This document shows positions 30,896 to 43,443 of a DNA stretch of 64,000 bases, one piece after another; within the stretch, counting starts at the first letter, position 1, and each line of letters begins with the position of its first letter. This DNA is from Plicaturopsis crispa FD-325 SS-3 (taxonomy: Eukaryota > Basidiomycota > Agaricomycetes > Amylocorticiales > Amylocorticiaceae), in assembly GCA_000827205.1 (NCBI GenBank), contig KN832569.1, positions 136,647-200,646 of the forward strand, given 5' to 3'. The notes below the pieces were generated by a model, which saw only the letters and a program-made list of their open reading frames with translations, was not told the DNA's origin and ran no database searches. The translations under genes were made by a program, and so were the position numbers.

Positions 30896-32677
30896 TCAGC
30901 GCCAAACCTTCTTGTTCGTTTCTAGAGTCGCATGAATCTCATTGACAGGGAGGCCACGGAGGCGCGCGCTCCGACGCGTCTCCGGGACGGCGGCGCCAAA
31001 GCGTCCACGCTTGGGCGCACTAGGACCGTTAGAACCGTTGGATCCGGGGCCCACACTAGGACCCGCGTCAGCAGCCTCGCCACGAGCATGAGACGACGGG
31101 CCAGGACCCGCAGCCGACACGCCAGTACGGGACGCGCCAGGACGCGAACGGGGGACGGCCGCACCAGTACGGGAGGAAGATGTCGGGCCAGTACGGGAAG
31201 ACGACGCGCGAGGTCCCTCGACTGCCACTGGGAGACGCGACGAAGACGCCTGCGCACCGGTATTCCCACCCGTCTCTCCGCCGACGTGCACAGCCGCGGG
31301 GGGCTTCACATGCTCATCGCCATTCATGATCGACGCGAGCGAGTGGTCGCGCCGGCGCACCACCTGAGCGTTGTCACGACTGTTGCTTTGGGCACCGTGT
31401 GCGTTGTCCTCCTCTTCGCGAGCGCGCTTGCCGACCCTCTGTTCGCCACCCGCGCTAGGCACCCGTTCACGCGTGTGCCGGCGCCCGTGCAGGGGAGACA
31501 CGGGGCTCACAAAGGGGAAGTTCTCCCGGTAGCGCGGGGGTTGGAGCTTGTATAATGGGGATGCAGAGGCACGCGACGGGACTACGGGCGGAGGGGAAGG
31601 GGCTGCGTGGTTGGGTTGCGAGTCGGGCTGGAAACGCGGCAATTCGCGCTCGTGAACGGGTGGTACGGGTATGTATGCCGGAGACTCTGGTTGGTAGCAT
31701 GGCGAGTCGGGCTTGCGCTCGGGTGGCGAGACGAGCTTATAGTCAAGCACAACGACATCAGAATGGTAGCTGACTGGGCGCGAGAGGCCTGGGACAGCGG
31801 TCAACAACAAGGCGTCGGGACGCAGGCCCTGTGCAGCGACTGTGTATGACGGGCCTTCTTCGAGGCGCGGGGAGTAGCGAGGGGAAGTCGGAGCAGAGCG
31901 CGAGGGAGGGAGGTAGCGCGGCGACTCTGATGCATCGCTCGGGGAGTTGGATGCAGGGTAATCGTCTGGAGTACCCGAGGAAATCGGAACTCCGCCTCGC
32001 ATGGTCACTCGGCCCCGCATTTGGGCACCCTCCTGAAAGGCTGCTGGGCGGCCAGCGCGCATGGCCTCCTCGTAGTCGTCACCGGCATACGAGTAGTGTA
32101 AGGGAGGCGAGCGTCCAAGGGGGGAAAGTGAGCGTCCAAGGGTGGAGAGCGAGCGTCCAAGGGTGGAGAGCGAGCGTCCAAGGGGGGAGAGCGAGCGTCC
32201 GAGGGGGGAGAGTGAGCGCCTGCGGGGAGAGGGCGCAAACAGTTGCCTGGCCAGCGCCGTCCCGGCGTCAGCGTCGGTCACTACTTCCAACTCCATGTCC
32301 ATGTCCATACTCATCTCCAGTGCAGCTTCGGCCTCCAAGGCGCTATAAACGAGAAGGGAGGTCAGCGTGAGTCGACAGGAATGGTTGACATGGACGGAGA
32401 CGCAATAAGCCCGACAGAAATGGGAAAGGGACATGCAAGAGCAAATCAATGTATGCAGAACGATGGGCACTGACCGTGTTCGCCATCGTACTACCTCGTC
32501 CTCAAGCTCTGCGATCCGCGATCGCAGTTCGCGGGCGGTCTCCAGTCGAACAGTAGGATTGGTATAAGAAACGGCTTCAGCGGCGACGGCAGATGAGGGG
32601 AGCTCGGCGGAGGCGCTAGAGAGGGACGGTCCTGCGGTAGTAACAAAAGCGGGGGCTCCGCGAACCCAGTTATCCAT
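30896..32677 (-). CDS. Ser/Pro/Arg-rich hypothetical protein
   Basis: Two exons (32677-32475 and 32342-30896) give 549 aa; the 132-nt intron has GTCAGT and TTTATAG. A possible coiled coil lies near ARELRSRIAELEDEVVRWRT and continues across the intron into RALEAEAALEM. It is followed by a seven-residue tandem repeat (SLSPLGR and SLSTLGR), then long Pro/Ser stretches with SPRY/SPCY-like motifs, a possible nuclear signal (GKRAREEE) and an Arg/Ser/Gly-rich end (RRSARLRGLP). No catalytic domain is visible. The compositional pattern suggests a nuclear or RNA-associated scaffold, but I do not recognise the family. The start is the second ATG of a longer frame, chosen because the preceding residues resemble leader sequence. 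Confidence 0.65.
   Translation of the reverse strand: MDNWVRGAPAFVTTAGPSLSSASAELPSSAVAAEAVSYTNPTVRLETARELRSRIAELEDEVVRWRTRSVPIVLHTLICSCMSLSHFCRAYCVSVHVNHSCRLTLTSLLVYSALEAEAALEMSMDMDMELEVVTDADAGTALARQLFAPSPRRRSLSPLGRSLSPLGRSLSTLGRSLSTLGRSLSPLGRSPPLHYSYAGDDYEEAMRAGRPAAFQEGAQMRGRVTMRGGVPISSGTPDDYPASNSPSDASESPRYLPPSRSAPTSPRYSPRLEEGPSYTVAAQGLRPDALLLTAVPGLSRPVSYHSDVVVLDYKLVSPPERKPDSPCYQPESPAYIPVPPVHERELPRFQPDSQPNHAAPSPPPVVPSRASASPLYKLQPPRYRENFPFVSPVSPLHGRRHTRERVPSAGGEQRVGKRAREEEDNAHGAQSNSRDNAQVVRRRDHSLASIMNGDEHVKPPAAVHVGGETGGNTGAQASSSRLPVAVEGPRASSSRTGPTSSSRTGAAVPRSRPGASRTGVSAAGPGPSSHARGEAADAGPSVGPGSNGSNGPSAPKRGRFGAAVPETRRSARLRGLPVNEIHATLETNKKVWR
32113..32217 (-). repeat. 21-bp coding tandem repeat, five copies
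   Basis: Five consecutive 21-bp units of the type GTCCAAGGGTGGAGAGCGAG, with one more base each, encode the SLSPLGR/SLSTLGR heptads of the Ser/Pro-rich protein. Copies differ at one to three positions. Confidence 0.85.
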
Positions 32678-33739
32678 ACCGTGTCTGGGGCATGGATTAG
32701 AAACAGAAATAGTAAACAAGATGCGCAAGCACGTACAAGAGCAGCGACATTGTTCGACGTCAGGATACGATGATCGACAGGTCTTCGGAGTTGTAGTAGA
32801 GAGCAGACAAAAGGTGGTGGAAGGTGAAATCGCAGTAGCAAGTTGCCAAGTTGTAATCGCAGGTCAAGTTGTGAAAGCAACAAGGCAGCCAAAGAGATTG
32901 TGGATCAGGTTCAGACCCCGCGTCGCCTGAAATGTGGACAATGGGCGCGCCGTGCTGAAAAAGGGTCGACTCCGCCGCTTGTTTCCGCCATTGTCCACAA
33001 TCGACAAACTGGTGCAAACGGCGTGGACGCAGATGTGGACCTGGCCGTGCTTCGTACCACTGCTTGGCTATGATATATCACGTCTTTTCGGCTGCATAGC
33101 GCGGCCTGTATGATGCGTCGCAGGCTAGCTTCGGGCTATTGCCGCTTTGCTACGGAAGGTTCGCAGCATAAGGTACGGCGGGCAGCTTGGCCCAACTTCA
33201 ACTATACAAAGACCGCACCAGTTAGCATAACGTCAACGTCATGTTTGATTCCTTTACAGATAGACCCACTGTCCGCATTGCCCGACTAGGCCAGTACGCC
33301 TTTATGAACTATGCCTTTCGGTGGTCGACATCAATGGCCGTTGCATGCGCTTTGACGATGTTACGCGCTTTCCGAGCCCTGTGGATAGGACATCCTGGTT
33401 GCTCGACATCTGGCCGGCGGTCCAAGGTTCTCTAACAACGATCTTCAGCTAGACAAGACTTGGACGAGACTTGGATACAGGCCGACGACAACTTTTTCTG
33501 AGCGCTGGATTGAACGTTCTACGAAGCCTTACACGTGCTACCGACTAGGGCGCATAGATAGGGGCTATCCACTTAGGGTTTTGCGGCGGGATAGACGCCG
33601 CCGCTTGCACACGAGGCACGTCTGGCTCTTCACTACTTACCACCATCTACGAATTCCTGGCCCGCATACCAGCAAGTTCGCGCGCGCTGCTCATGGTGTA
33701 ACTCTCCGGCAGAACACAAGTGTCGATACAGCTACGATC
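32678..33739. other. Intergenic region between divergent genes
   Basis: About 1.06 kb, presumably two promoters. No gene, repeat or strong motif is visible. Confidence 0.4.
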
Positions 33740-35608
33740 ATGGGGAAGACGGCGAAAAATCTCAAACGGAAACGGCTTGCTCAAGCGCAGGCTGTATTTT
33801 CACGACCAGATCCATCGGAGGCAGTCCGCGCGGAAGAGGACCTCGTAGCAGATACGCAAAATGAACATGCAGCAGGAAATTTCGTGCTCGGGCAGAACGA
33901 GCTCGCCATCACAATACGGACGTTAGATGCACTTTCGAGCAACCCAGACATGCTGCAGAAACATCGCGGGGCTCTCAAAGGTACGCACATACTTACTATG
34001 AGTCCACTGGCCCACATCTCTGACTCGTCTTCTGTGCCCGCAGGTCTGCGCCGCGCCGTGTGGGATTTCCAACGCGTTTCAGCCGAGCAAGACGGCTGCG
34101 TGACGGGAAACTCGGGAACGCTGACTGCACGTATATCGTCCGCATGCGCCGGGGCACGCTGGACAGACGCACTGGTGCTACTCTCTGAGATGCGGCTGAG
34201 GAAGCAGCGGCCGAAGCTCGGCGCGTTGCAGCGGTGGGTGCGGGACTGCGATGCGGCCTCGAGCGCGTCGTCTTCAGCAGACGATGGGGGCGACACGGAG
34301 GTGCTGCGCGTCCTCGACGCTATTCTGCGTACTACCGCGGACGTAGATGTGGAGGATGGTGCAGAGGCGGAGCTGCATCCCGTCAGGCGACATCCGGACT
34401 GGTCACCTGAAATTACGACCAGCTCGAGCGATCCTACAGAGGGAAAAGGGCTCTTTGCAGCTGCGTCCTCCGGGACTCTTTACGGTACGCTACACGGTTC
34501 TCCATCTTTGACAGTATAGACATCATATATACGTGCTGTAACTAAACGCTGATCGATGTCTGTCGTGCTCATTTGTTAGATGAATCCCGGGCTACTGCTC
34601 TTCGTGCACTATTCCGGGTATGCAGTCATACCCCTGGTGCGGAGCGAAAGCCGCCGAACGTGTACCCAGCAATCGTGCACGCATCGCAGCCCAACACCGT
34701 CCCACTCTCCTTGTCACCACCCACCGTGTGCAAACATCCTGTCCCGCACGTTCCCTCCGCATTCCTCCTCACCTCCGTGCTCTCCCCTGCCGAATGTACC
34801 GCTATCGTGACCGCTACCGAGGCTGTGGGGTTTGCGCCTGACCAGCCGGTGGTAGAGATGAGCAGCATCTTAGCGCATGGCGTCATCTGGCTTGCGTGAG
34901 TTCTCCTCAGTTGTATCCCTTGAGCAAGAGTTAACATTGCCCCAAACTATCTAGCGACGCTGACTTCCTCGACACATTATGGACCCGCGTCTCCGCCTTT
35001 ATGTCGCCAACAATGAGCGGCGGGGAGGTGAGAGGGCTCAATGCCCGATTCCGAGTCTACCGGTACGCTTGCTCTACTCCTTACTGCCAGGGTTCTCATG
35101 CGCTTTCGTAGATACGTTCCTGGCGCCGTCTACCGACCACATATCGACGGTGCCTGGCCTAAAAGCGGCATCGACCCCGCGACGGGCGAGTACCTCTACG
35201 ACGCGTCGCCAGAAGGCGAAAGCCAATGGTCGCGCCTGACTTTGTATGCCATTCCATTCCGCATGCTAGCCGAGTAGTAGCTGACCTCGATACTCCCACC
35301 AGCCTGATCTATCTGAACGACGACTTCGAGTGCGGGCAGACGACGTTCTTTTTACCCTCGCCGGACCGTGTGGGCGTGATGGACGCGCGACCCGTGAAGC
35401 CGCGCCAGGGGTCCGTGCTAGTGTTCCGTACGTCTTTTCGCTTTCTCGGGGTAGCGCGCTGTACTCACGTTCTTCGTTAGCGCACGGTGATACAAAAGGC
35501 AGTCTTTTACACGAAGGCAGTCCAGTCCTGGCGGGAGGAAAATATGTGATTCGCACCGATGTATTATATACGACGCCGGGCAAGCGTGCTACTGCGGTAG
35601 CGGCTTGA
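33740..35608 (+). CDS. Prolyl-4-hydroxylase-like 2OG-Fe(II) oxygenase
   Basis: Seven exons (33740-33980, 34044-34484, 34580-34895, 34955-35062, 35112-35243, 35303-35427, 35481-35608) give 496 aa. The start MGKTAKNLKRKRLAQAQ is basic, followed by a helical region with ARWTDALVLLSEMRLRKQRP. The C-terminal half is a P4H-type double-stranded beta-helix: AFLLTSVLSPAECTAIV, then RPHIDGAWP with the first iron ligands (H.D), LIYLNDDFECGQTTFF, SVLVFPHGDTKGSLLHEGSP with the distal His, and KYVIRTDVLY with the 2-oxoglutarate-binding Arg. All expected metal and cosubstrate residues appear present, so it is probably active. Substrate unknown; there is no signal peptide, so it is probably cytosolic or nuclear. 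Confidence 0.85.
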
Positions 35609-35943
35609 CTGTGCTCACGGCTGTTTCTTCCACTTTCTTGATCACAATGTTGTACTACGTGTATTTGCACGATTCAGAGCGTGAACATCCAAGTGCGCGC
35701 AATCTTGCGAGGGAGCGTTAGGGAAGCCATGAAACAGTACTGGCATTGGTTTTCGAGACTATACTACCTAGTGTACATGGCTTGAAAAAAACACATAACC
35801 GCGGAAACGGAATAGACTAGGGGGTGATGAAATAATAGAGGGGAGAGTAAGAGAGCTTGCAAGACCTGGCTCGGAGACTAATAGTACGACGAAGAAACTA
35901 GCATTAAAATCACAAAGCATAGAGCGTCCAAACCGAGACCTGA
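35609..35943. other. Intergenic region between convergent genes
   Basis: About 335 bp, probably the two 3' UTRs of the oxygenase and epl1. Nothing else seen. Confidence 0.4.
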
Positions 35944-38900
35944 TTAATACCCGCCCTGGGAAGCGCCGACCGCCTGCTGGTGCTGCAGCGACGGCGAGGC
36001 CATAGGCCTCGGCGGCGACGAATGCGGCTGGCCCTGCATCGTCGGTGGACTGTGCTGGAGGTGCGGCGACATCGGATGTGGTCCCTGCCCGAGGTGCTGT
36101 GAGGGCACACGTCGCATGCCGTTTGCAGACGGCGTCCGTGCAGGAGGGACCGCAGCATGTCCCATGTTCGGGCTCGGCGACATCGAGCCATTCGTCATAC
36201 CACCCGGGGTCCACTGCGACAGCTGACGCGATGCCGGCAGCTTCATGTTGTTGTTGTAGTTGCCGTTCACGTGGTTCCCATTGGGCATGCCGTTCAAGTA
36301 AGCCGCTGGGATGGCTTGGCGGGCGTTCGCAAGGTTGAATGCGTTAACATCTGTCCCCGGTGGCATGGTGGCGAAGGCGGATTTGATGCTCTGCATCTGC
36401 TGCACACTGAGCGCTGGCGGCTGACCATGGTGGTAAGGCGTAGCGGGTGGGAACCCGTTGACGGCTGGGATGTGGTACCCGTTCGGCACGGCAATGGGCT
36501 GTTGCTGTTGCTGTGACTTTGGCCGCGTGGGACTCCCGTCGGGCGTCGACGAGCTGTCGGGTGCAACGCCATTCTGCACATGTGGCTTCGTGTCGCTGCC
36601 GGTCTCGTGCTGACCATTGGGTTGCTGCGAGGGAGTCGCGGGCGGAGACATGTGAATGATGGAAGACATGGGCATGCCCGGTACAGACGACGATGCAGAA
36701 GGCGCGGAGGGCGGTCGCATACCACCATTGGACGAGATACGCATGTGCGGCAAGGCGTTCGATTGCTGCATCTTCTTCATAACGGATATCGCCTGCCCAT
36801 TGTGCATCGGCACAGACAGTGACATGGCGTTGTGCTGCTGCGCCGGTGTAGCCACGGTCAACGACCCGCGAGAAGGCATCGCACGAATGTGGGGTGGCTG
36901 CCGAATGGGAACGATGCTCTGTTGTCGGCCATCGGATGTAGACACAACGAGAGTGGGGTCCGTCACGAGGAGGCGGTGATCGTCGTCGGTGATGAGCGTC
37001 ATAGTCTGAGCTATGTGCCTACGAAACTCTGGTTAGCTGGGCACATTATGATAAAGCAGCGTACTCACTGATAAGCGTAGTCATCAATAAGGACGCGATC
37101 GTGCTCATCTGGTCCTTCTGGTCCAACAGGCGGGCAGTCGTCGGTATCGAACTTGAATTGGCTCTCTAGTCGCCAAGCTCGTTCCGCCTTGTCCGCCTCC
37201 GTAAGCTCTGGCGATTGCGATCGAAGAGCGCGGCGAAGAGCGACACCCTCGGCGAAACTCGCCGTCGTCGAACGGTGGTTGTCGACCGGCCTACGGTCGA
37301 GCCACGGGCGCCCGCATCGCCCAATGCGTATTCGCAGGGCGCGCGGCTTGACGTTCTCGTCATCGTCATCCTTGCCGAAGAGTGAAGAGGAGGGTGCGCC
37401 AGGGGGTGGGATGAACTTGAAGTGGCGAGCGGCATAGGGCGCCGGGAGTTGTTGGTAGCCGTTCTACAGGGACGTCAGCGTGTGTATTGAGTGTGGGTAG
37501 AGATACACCTACTTCGATTCGGTCTTCCCAGTGGTTGTCCCGCTCCTTTTGCTTTTGCAAGTCCTTCTCGATCTGACTTTGTATCGCAGCGAGTTTCTCC
37601 TTCGGCCGTACCAGGTACTCCGTATGTGGATGTGTCGCAGAATCATCCCTGGTACGTAGCTTGAGAGCAGTAATTCGACTGCAACGAAGTCAGCAATAAG
37701 ACCAATAGTCAATGAATGAAAAACGTACGCGGATGATTCGTTCTTCTGCCTCTTCGGAGCGCGCTCCTTGTCTTGCAGTAGCTCGTCGTCTTCCTTGGTA
37801 CCGAGTGAAGGAAATTTGCGTTTGAGATCGACGAGGCTGGCTCGTTTCTCCCAGACGGTTTGATGTTGATCGAAAACATTCTTCTTGATTTTTTCCCGAT
37901 GCGTGATGGTCTGCGTGAGGTCCATGGCCGCGGTGAACTCGCGCTGCAATCGCATGAGCTTGTCGGAGGCGACGGCGTGGGAGGCCCGTGTCTTGCGAGC
38001 CGACTTGCCCTCGCGGCGGCGAAAGCAAACGTAGGATTCATTCGGTAGGTCAGTTTCATCGAACTAAAGGCAGCATATGAGTGAAGCACGCGTAGAAAGT
38101 AAGCGAAAGACATACATTTAAAACGGGTATGATTTGATGACCGCCACGCTCTATGCGCCGCTCTCGCCAGTAGGGATATATTGTACGTGCGATTCGAAGG
38201 AGTTGTGGACCGGGGTTGATCCATGAGGGGACGATGTACCCAGCGAAGAGGGCAGGCGAGAGCGGGTACGCAAACACATCCTGATAATCGGAGAAGGGTG
38301 GGAAGGGCATCCCCTGCTCTAGGCTCTGCGAAGTGGTGTTAACGGACAGTATGACGGAGTTTAAGAGACAATGCCTCACCATGTGCAAATACTCGGTCTT
38401 CTCGTGCGTTATCTTCTCGAATATGCCCATCACTAGCTCGAACTCGTCCTCTGAAATCACCGAAGGCTGAGCTGCCTCGGGCTCCTTGCCCTTGGCTTTA
38501 GAGCTGCGCGAGCCGGCTCCGGAACGCGTCGTAGTGCCGCCCGAGGACACCGCACCTTGAGCGCTCGTGCCCTCCCCGCGCGCCTCCTCATTGTTCTTCG
38601 CGAGCCAGTCATTGTCGCGCTCATCCATGTAGTACGTGAAGGGGCCGTTAAGGGCATCCGCCGTACACTCGTCGACTGTCTCGGACGTGCGCACGTACGT
38701 TTCGTGATCTCGCCATACGCCTGGCGGATACAACTCTTCATAGTTCTCTGCGAGTCCGGCATGATCTGGTATAGGGATGAAGGCGGCAGCGGGCTTCGTT
38801 GCTGTACTTTCGGCGGCAGCGGCGGCGCCTCGCGTTGCGCGCTGTGTCGAATGGTGGCGTTGGACGGCAGCGGAAAGGACGGCTTGCAGATGGTGTTCCT

Positions 38901-39227
38901 AAAGGGGCAATAGCTTAGTCAGCCATTCCATGGAACAAGTTCACACGATTCTCAGCCAATCAGAGCTCGCCACGCCGCAAAGTTCAACAAGGACGGAAAA
39001 AGCGACACGACGGCGGGCATGTTGGGCACAAAATAGCCAGGAGAACTCACATTGGCGTCCTCGATATCGACGCCGGCCGTCGAGATGACACGGGCCCTCT
39101 CCTCGTCCTCCTCAATGACCAGGGGGTCCGCATCGATGTCGCCCTTGACGACGCGCAGAATGGTCTTTGTCGTGACTCGATTGCGGTTTCTGAGGGTCGA
39201 GGTGCCCATGTTGTGGATGCGGGGCAT
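35944..39227 (-). CDS. epl1: Enhancer of polycomb-like protein Epl1 (NuA4 subunit)
   Basis: Exon 1 is 39227-39051 (MPRIHNMGTSTLRNRNRVTT, then ILRVVKGDIDAD and VDIEDAN), and exon 2 starts at 38898 with EHHLQAVLSAAVQRHHSTQR. Further exons carry the EPcA region: ELYPPGVWRDHETYVRTSE, TYYMDERDNDWLAKNNEEA, EDEFELVMGIFEKITHEK and YLHM. Then come AYPLSPALFAGYIVPSWINPG, the basic YVCFRRREGKSARKTR segment and a coiled coil (ELLQDKERAPKRQKN). The last exon (from about 37002) is Gln/Pro/Asn/Met-rich to the stop at 35944. Epl1 anchors the catalytic Esa1 module in the NuA4/Piccolo histone acetyltransferase complex in the nucleus. Exons between 38898 and 37002 were followed by family order rather than all borders checked. 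Confidence 0.85.
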
Positions 39228-41018
39228 GTCATGGAGAAGATAAAACAGTAAAATGTGTCGAGAACGGCGGGGAACTTGGCTTGTCGTCGTTGGGGGGCGC
39301 GGCTTGTGAATGAGGCGTCGGAAAATTAGACCGACGGATCGGGCCGAAATCAGTCTCTTCACACCGCCGTTATTTGCACGCGGGTACAAACAATAGGGTG
39401 GCGTCGGATTCTTTACCTGTGCGTTTGCTGCGAGTGCGCTAGAAATACGAGGGATAAGTGAGGGACTACTGCTACAGAGCTACTGGTCGCCAGAGTAAGA
39501 AGGTGGAGGAGAGAAAGAGCAGAAAAGCTAATTTATATTCTAAAATTCCCAAAGATCAGCGTCTTTCTATGTAGCAAACTGGAAACTTACTGATTCAACT
39601 AAATGGACACGATCTGGAAGGAGAACGGTATGAGCCAGACAGTTGACCGATCATTGAAGGGGACCAGCGTACATATTCACTGTGTTGGGAGGTCGTTAAC
39701 AACATCATAGCAAAGATACGTTGTGCAGCTTACCTTTACAAAGGGGTCGTGGCTATGGTATGACCATCGTGAATTTCTTCCTTCCATGTAGGGTGTGAAG
39801 GAGAACATCGTCCTAAGCATGGATGTGTTGGGATTGGGATGGTTCTTGTCGCAAAGCGACGAGCGTAGCCGGGTGGCATGTAGTGGCCACAGCAACAGCG
39901 TGGTACGCAAAAACTCGCCCACAAGCATTGAATTGCCTAAACCTGGATGGATGGCATGTTCTGTCAGATTGAGAAAGACCTTCGAGGACAGAAATCGGAT
40001 TCACCTAGTCATCCCTGGGTGCCCGAGGGCGTGCCCGCTACAGGTATCCAAGCGTCGCACTAGCAGACTATCATCAGTCAACTCCACCAGCCCTCGAAAG
40101 ACAGATAGGACCCAGATACATACGCTTTTGCGAAACCAGATATAAGGATGTCGAGGCCGCAAAGCTTACGCCATCCCTGGGTACGCACCCATCGACCACG
40201 ACCGACGACCCGGTCAAAAATATTTTCCCATCCACTCCTACCAACACTCTGAGACTTGAGTAGATGTCCATGATACATGAATGGATCCTGCTAGATGACT
40301 TTGTGTTGTCAGTGGGCGGACGAGGCGGCGGCGCTAAAATCTGCGCATGGCTTACCTCGGGGTCGGGGCATGGAAAAAGTCAAAGACGACGATATCCTGA
40401 ACAGCGACATACGATAGACAGTATGGTGAGGAAGAACAGCTTGGATACGTCGACACCTGGCCAGCATGCTTATGAGCACGTACGACCCACCGAGATAATA
40501 CAATAGGATACAATAATTGCACCCCCAACCTACCTAACCAGTCTGCTCGCAAGCAGGAATGCCCGCCGCAGAGGAGACCATGGCGGGATACTGGTTTGGA
40601 CGAGGTGAGAGGCAGGCGCTTGCGTGTCGGGCGAGAGCAAAGTGTGCGGATGCAAGTGTGCAGAACGGAGTGAGCATCGAGCAAGCGGAGCCTTCAGATT
40701 CGGCAAGCTCAGGTCGCACGGCTCCGGCCACGTGGGACTGTACATAGCAGCGGTCGCAAACTTTCGCACGGTCAATACAAGGCGGCCCGCGGGTTTCAAA
40801 GTACAGTATTCGGACTCGGAGTGTCTTGACGGAATTTGCGAGTCAACGCATGCATATGCATGCATGGCAAGGAAATTTCAACAGAACACGGATCCATTTT
40901 ATTAACATGACGGCTAGGGTACAGCACGGGCAAGTACCACAATTTTTATTTGCGCGCTTGATCGTACGCCTTGCAAGTACCTTCAAGCAGCACTCTTCAG
41001 CACCTCGGAGACAGACGA
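39228..41018. other. Intergenic region
   Basis: About 1.8 kb. The part next to 39227 is the epl1 promoter. Several short frames between 39660 and 40900 show no domain, no matching splice pattern and no repeat. Confidence 0.4.
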
Positions 41019-42159
41019 CTAGAAACCCGTCCCAGTCCAGCCACCATCGGCAACGATGACCTACACAATTACCTTTATAGTCGGAAGGGAGGAAGTAAAT
41101 CTGTGCTATCACTTACCTTGTTCGTCATATACCCGTTGCCCGCAAGCATTTCTACGACGGATGCGATCTCCTCGGGGCGGCCAAAACGACCTACCGGGAT
41201 GAGATTCTAGTATTCCGATGAGCTGAAAGACAAGTACAGCTGGAAAGGGCAGAGGTCTTACCGTGATTTCCTCGGGCTTCGAGTGATTTGCCATCATGTT
41301 TGTGTCTATCAAAAAATCAGAGATAGTATACAAGGGTAACCGGTATACCATGCATTACCCGTAATCAGAGCTGGTGCAACTGCATTACAGGTCTGGTGAT
41401 ACGATTCAGCGTTGCCTGGAGAGATGGATTGGCGGAGGACTCACAATCCCGCTCTTAGCGTATCTCGCCGCGAGCCAGTGCATCGTGCCATGTAACGCGC
41501 TTTTGGAAGATGCGTAGTGGGGACCAATCACCCCACCTGTATTCGCTGCGACGCTGCGTAGTACGTAGCGGTAAGTATCGCGTCACAAGCTTGCTACTGC
41601 GATACGCGACGATGCAACGCACCTAGAGCAGAATATAACGCGGCCCCATTGCTGCGTCTCCATATGCGGGATGCACAACTGCGCAAGCAAGTACGACGTC
41701 CCAGAATTTACGCGCCACACTCTCTCAAATTCCTCAATATCGACATCGCCCACCTCCCCGTGGCGACCTATTGTGAGGCCCGTAATGCCGTGGTTACTAA
41801 ACAGGATGTCTATGTGGCCCATCTGCTCCACGACCGCCTTATGCAGTGCGCGGGTGGCCTCGTAGGTGCTGAGGTCGGCCTGGAAGGCTTTTGCGCGGGG
41901 GGAAGCGTGGCCCGCGTTGAGGGTGTCGACGAGCGATGCTGCGGTCGATGCGGCAGAATTGTAGTGCACAGCGATGAGGCATCCATGGCGAGCAAGTGCA
42001 AGAGCGGTTGCACGACCAATTCCTCCGCTGAAAGATGATACGTATGTTATTATATGAAGACACTGAGCACTGGGGGGTGGAGATGTACGTGCAACCCGTA
42101 ATCAGGACCAGCTTCCCTTGGAAGGAATGGTTCGCAGTAGAATCAATTTGGGCGGCCAT
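41019..42159 (-). CDS. Short-chain dehydrogenase/reductase (FabG-like)
   Basis: Multi-exon gene starting MAAQIDSTANHSFQGKLVLI; first exon 42159-42089, second from 42027, last exon 41060-41019. The cofactor motif TGCTGGIGRATA is completed across the first intron. SNHGITG corresponds to the NNAG motif, CSSVAANTGG holds the catalytic serine, and HYASSKSALHG holds the YxxxK pair. The end NKVIVADGGWTGTGF is the usual SDR C-terminus. Such enzymes reduce or oxidise keto/hydroxy groups with NAD(P)H; closest in type to 3-oxoacyl-ACP reductases. The actual substrate cannot be told from sequence. It is divergently placed from the purine permease with 1.3 kb between. Confidence 0.85.
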
Positions 42160-43443
42160 ATTTCACGACGAATGCGCGGAGTGACGAGGTTTAATGGCGT
42201 TGAATACTAGGGCCACGAAGTCCTGGCAACAAGTGTCAGGTACGAGTTAGAGAAATCAGCAGTGATCGATAACTCGATAAGCCAACAATGTAACAGTCAG
42301 TGACTCTCAGCAAGCTGTGTCAAGAACTACCGTGAGCACTTGACTCCGGTCGGTTGCTCCGCTACCCAACGGACGTCATGCATCGGGTCTGTAGACCGGC
42401 CTTCTACGTGGCACATAGGCTGTAGTGGCTCAAATTTGAGTTCAAAGTTTTCGAGATGGAGACTTTAGGATTCACGACGCACCTGCTCGTCGACAAACAT
42501 ACTTTCTCTCGCCCACGCTCGCCCTTATCTACGACAATTCCGCGTCGAATAGCATTGCAGGAGGCTGGGAGAGAGCCGGGCGTCGCGTCAGCCTATGTCT
42601 CGCCCCGCTGCAACCCCGTTGCAGGGAAGTTCGGCTCCTGTGAACGTTGACAATCTGAATCCCAGGAGGCGGTCACCGCTCCAACCCCCAGAGCAACGAG
42701 GGTGGATGATATTTTGGAAGGCGCGAAAACAGTTAATGCCATGTCCGAGGGAATATTTACGTCGCATTCCGATGGCAGACTAGAAAGACGTCGTAGCAAG
42801 GTCGTGGCCTGTATTTTCGTTGGGGCCGTAACGACCGCTCTCCGGGATGAACGTTCCAATTTGCGTGCGATATGGCGGACCGTAGCTTAGCCTTCTAGGC
42901 TGCGCTTGCCGGCGGTACGCTCGTACGGACTAGGATAGAAAAGTGAGATAGGATTGTGATGAAAGCTATGTCGAGCCCTTGCGGCGAACATTGTCGGCGT
43001 CGTTGTAAAGCTGTATAACTTGCCTTTGCGTCTGCAAGTCAACCAGAGCCGCAGTATTTTCAGGCACCCAGTCTGCGCCAAGATCCGCTTGTTAGCGATC
43101 TTGATTTTTTGGAAAATGATCGTTCTTTTGCACCGTTCCCGGAGCAATTGCAGCGTCTTCTGGCAACCGAATTCATCATAGAATAACTAAAGACAGTAAT
43201 TGACGGCCGTGCGGGGACCGAGTCCGGTCGAAACATGATCGGCAGCATAGCGGGGCCGGCTTATATCTTGGGAGTACGAAGAGGATGGAACGTTCAGCTC
43301 AAGGCGTTCTTTAGCTTGTTCTCTCACCGGCAGGCCTTATCATCCTAGCCATAATTCCTGTCTTTCCTCCTCCCCCCTCAACTCCTCCCCGCCTTTCCCT
43401 CTTGTAAACACGCTCCTTGCTTCGTCCAAAGGCCGCCCAAAAC
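42160..43443. other. Intergenic region between divergent genes
   Basis: About 1.28 kb. A pyrimidine-rich stretch at about 43351-43405 (CTTTCCTCCTCCCCCC type) precedes the azgA start, as is common in fungal promoters. Nothing else seen. Confidence 0.4.

Noticed and set aside
39677-40271. Short frames on both strands between epl1 and the dehydrogenase
   Set aside because: No domain, no signal peptide and no consistent intron pattern.
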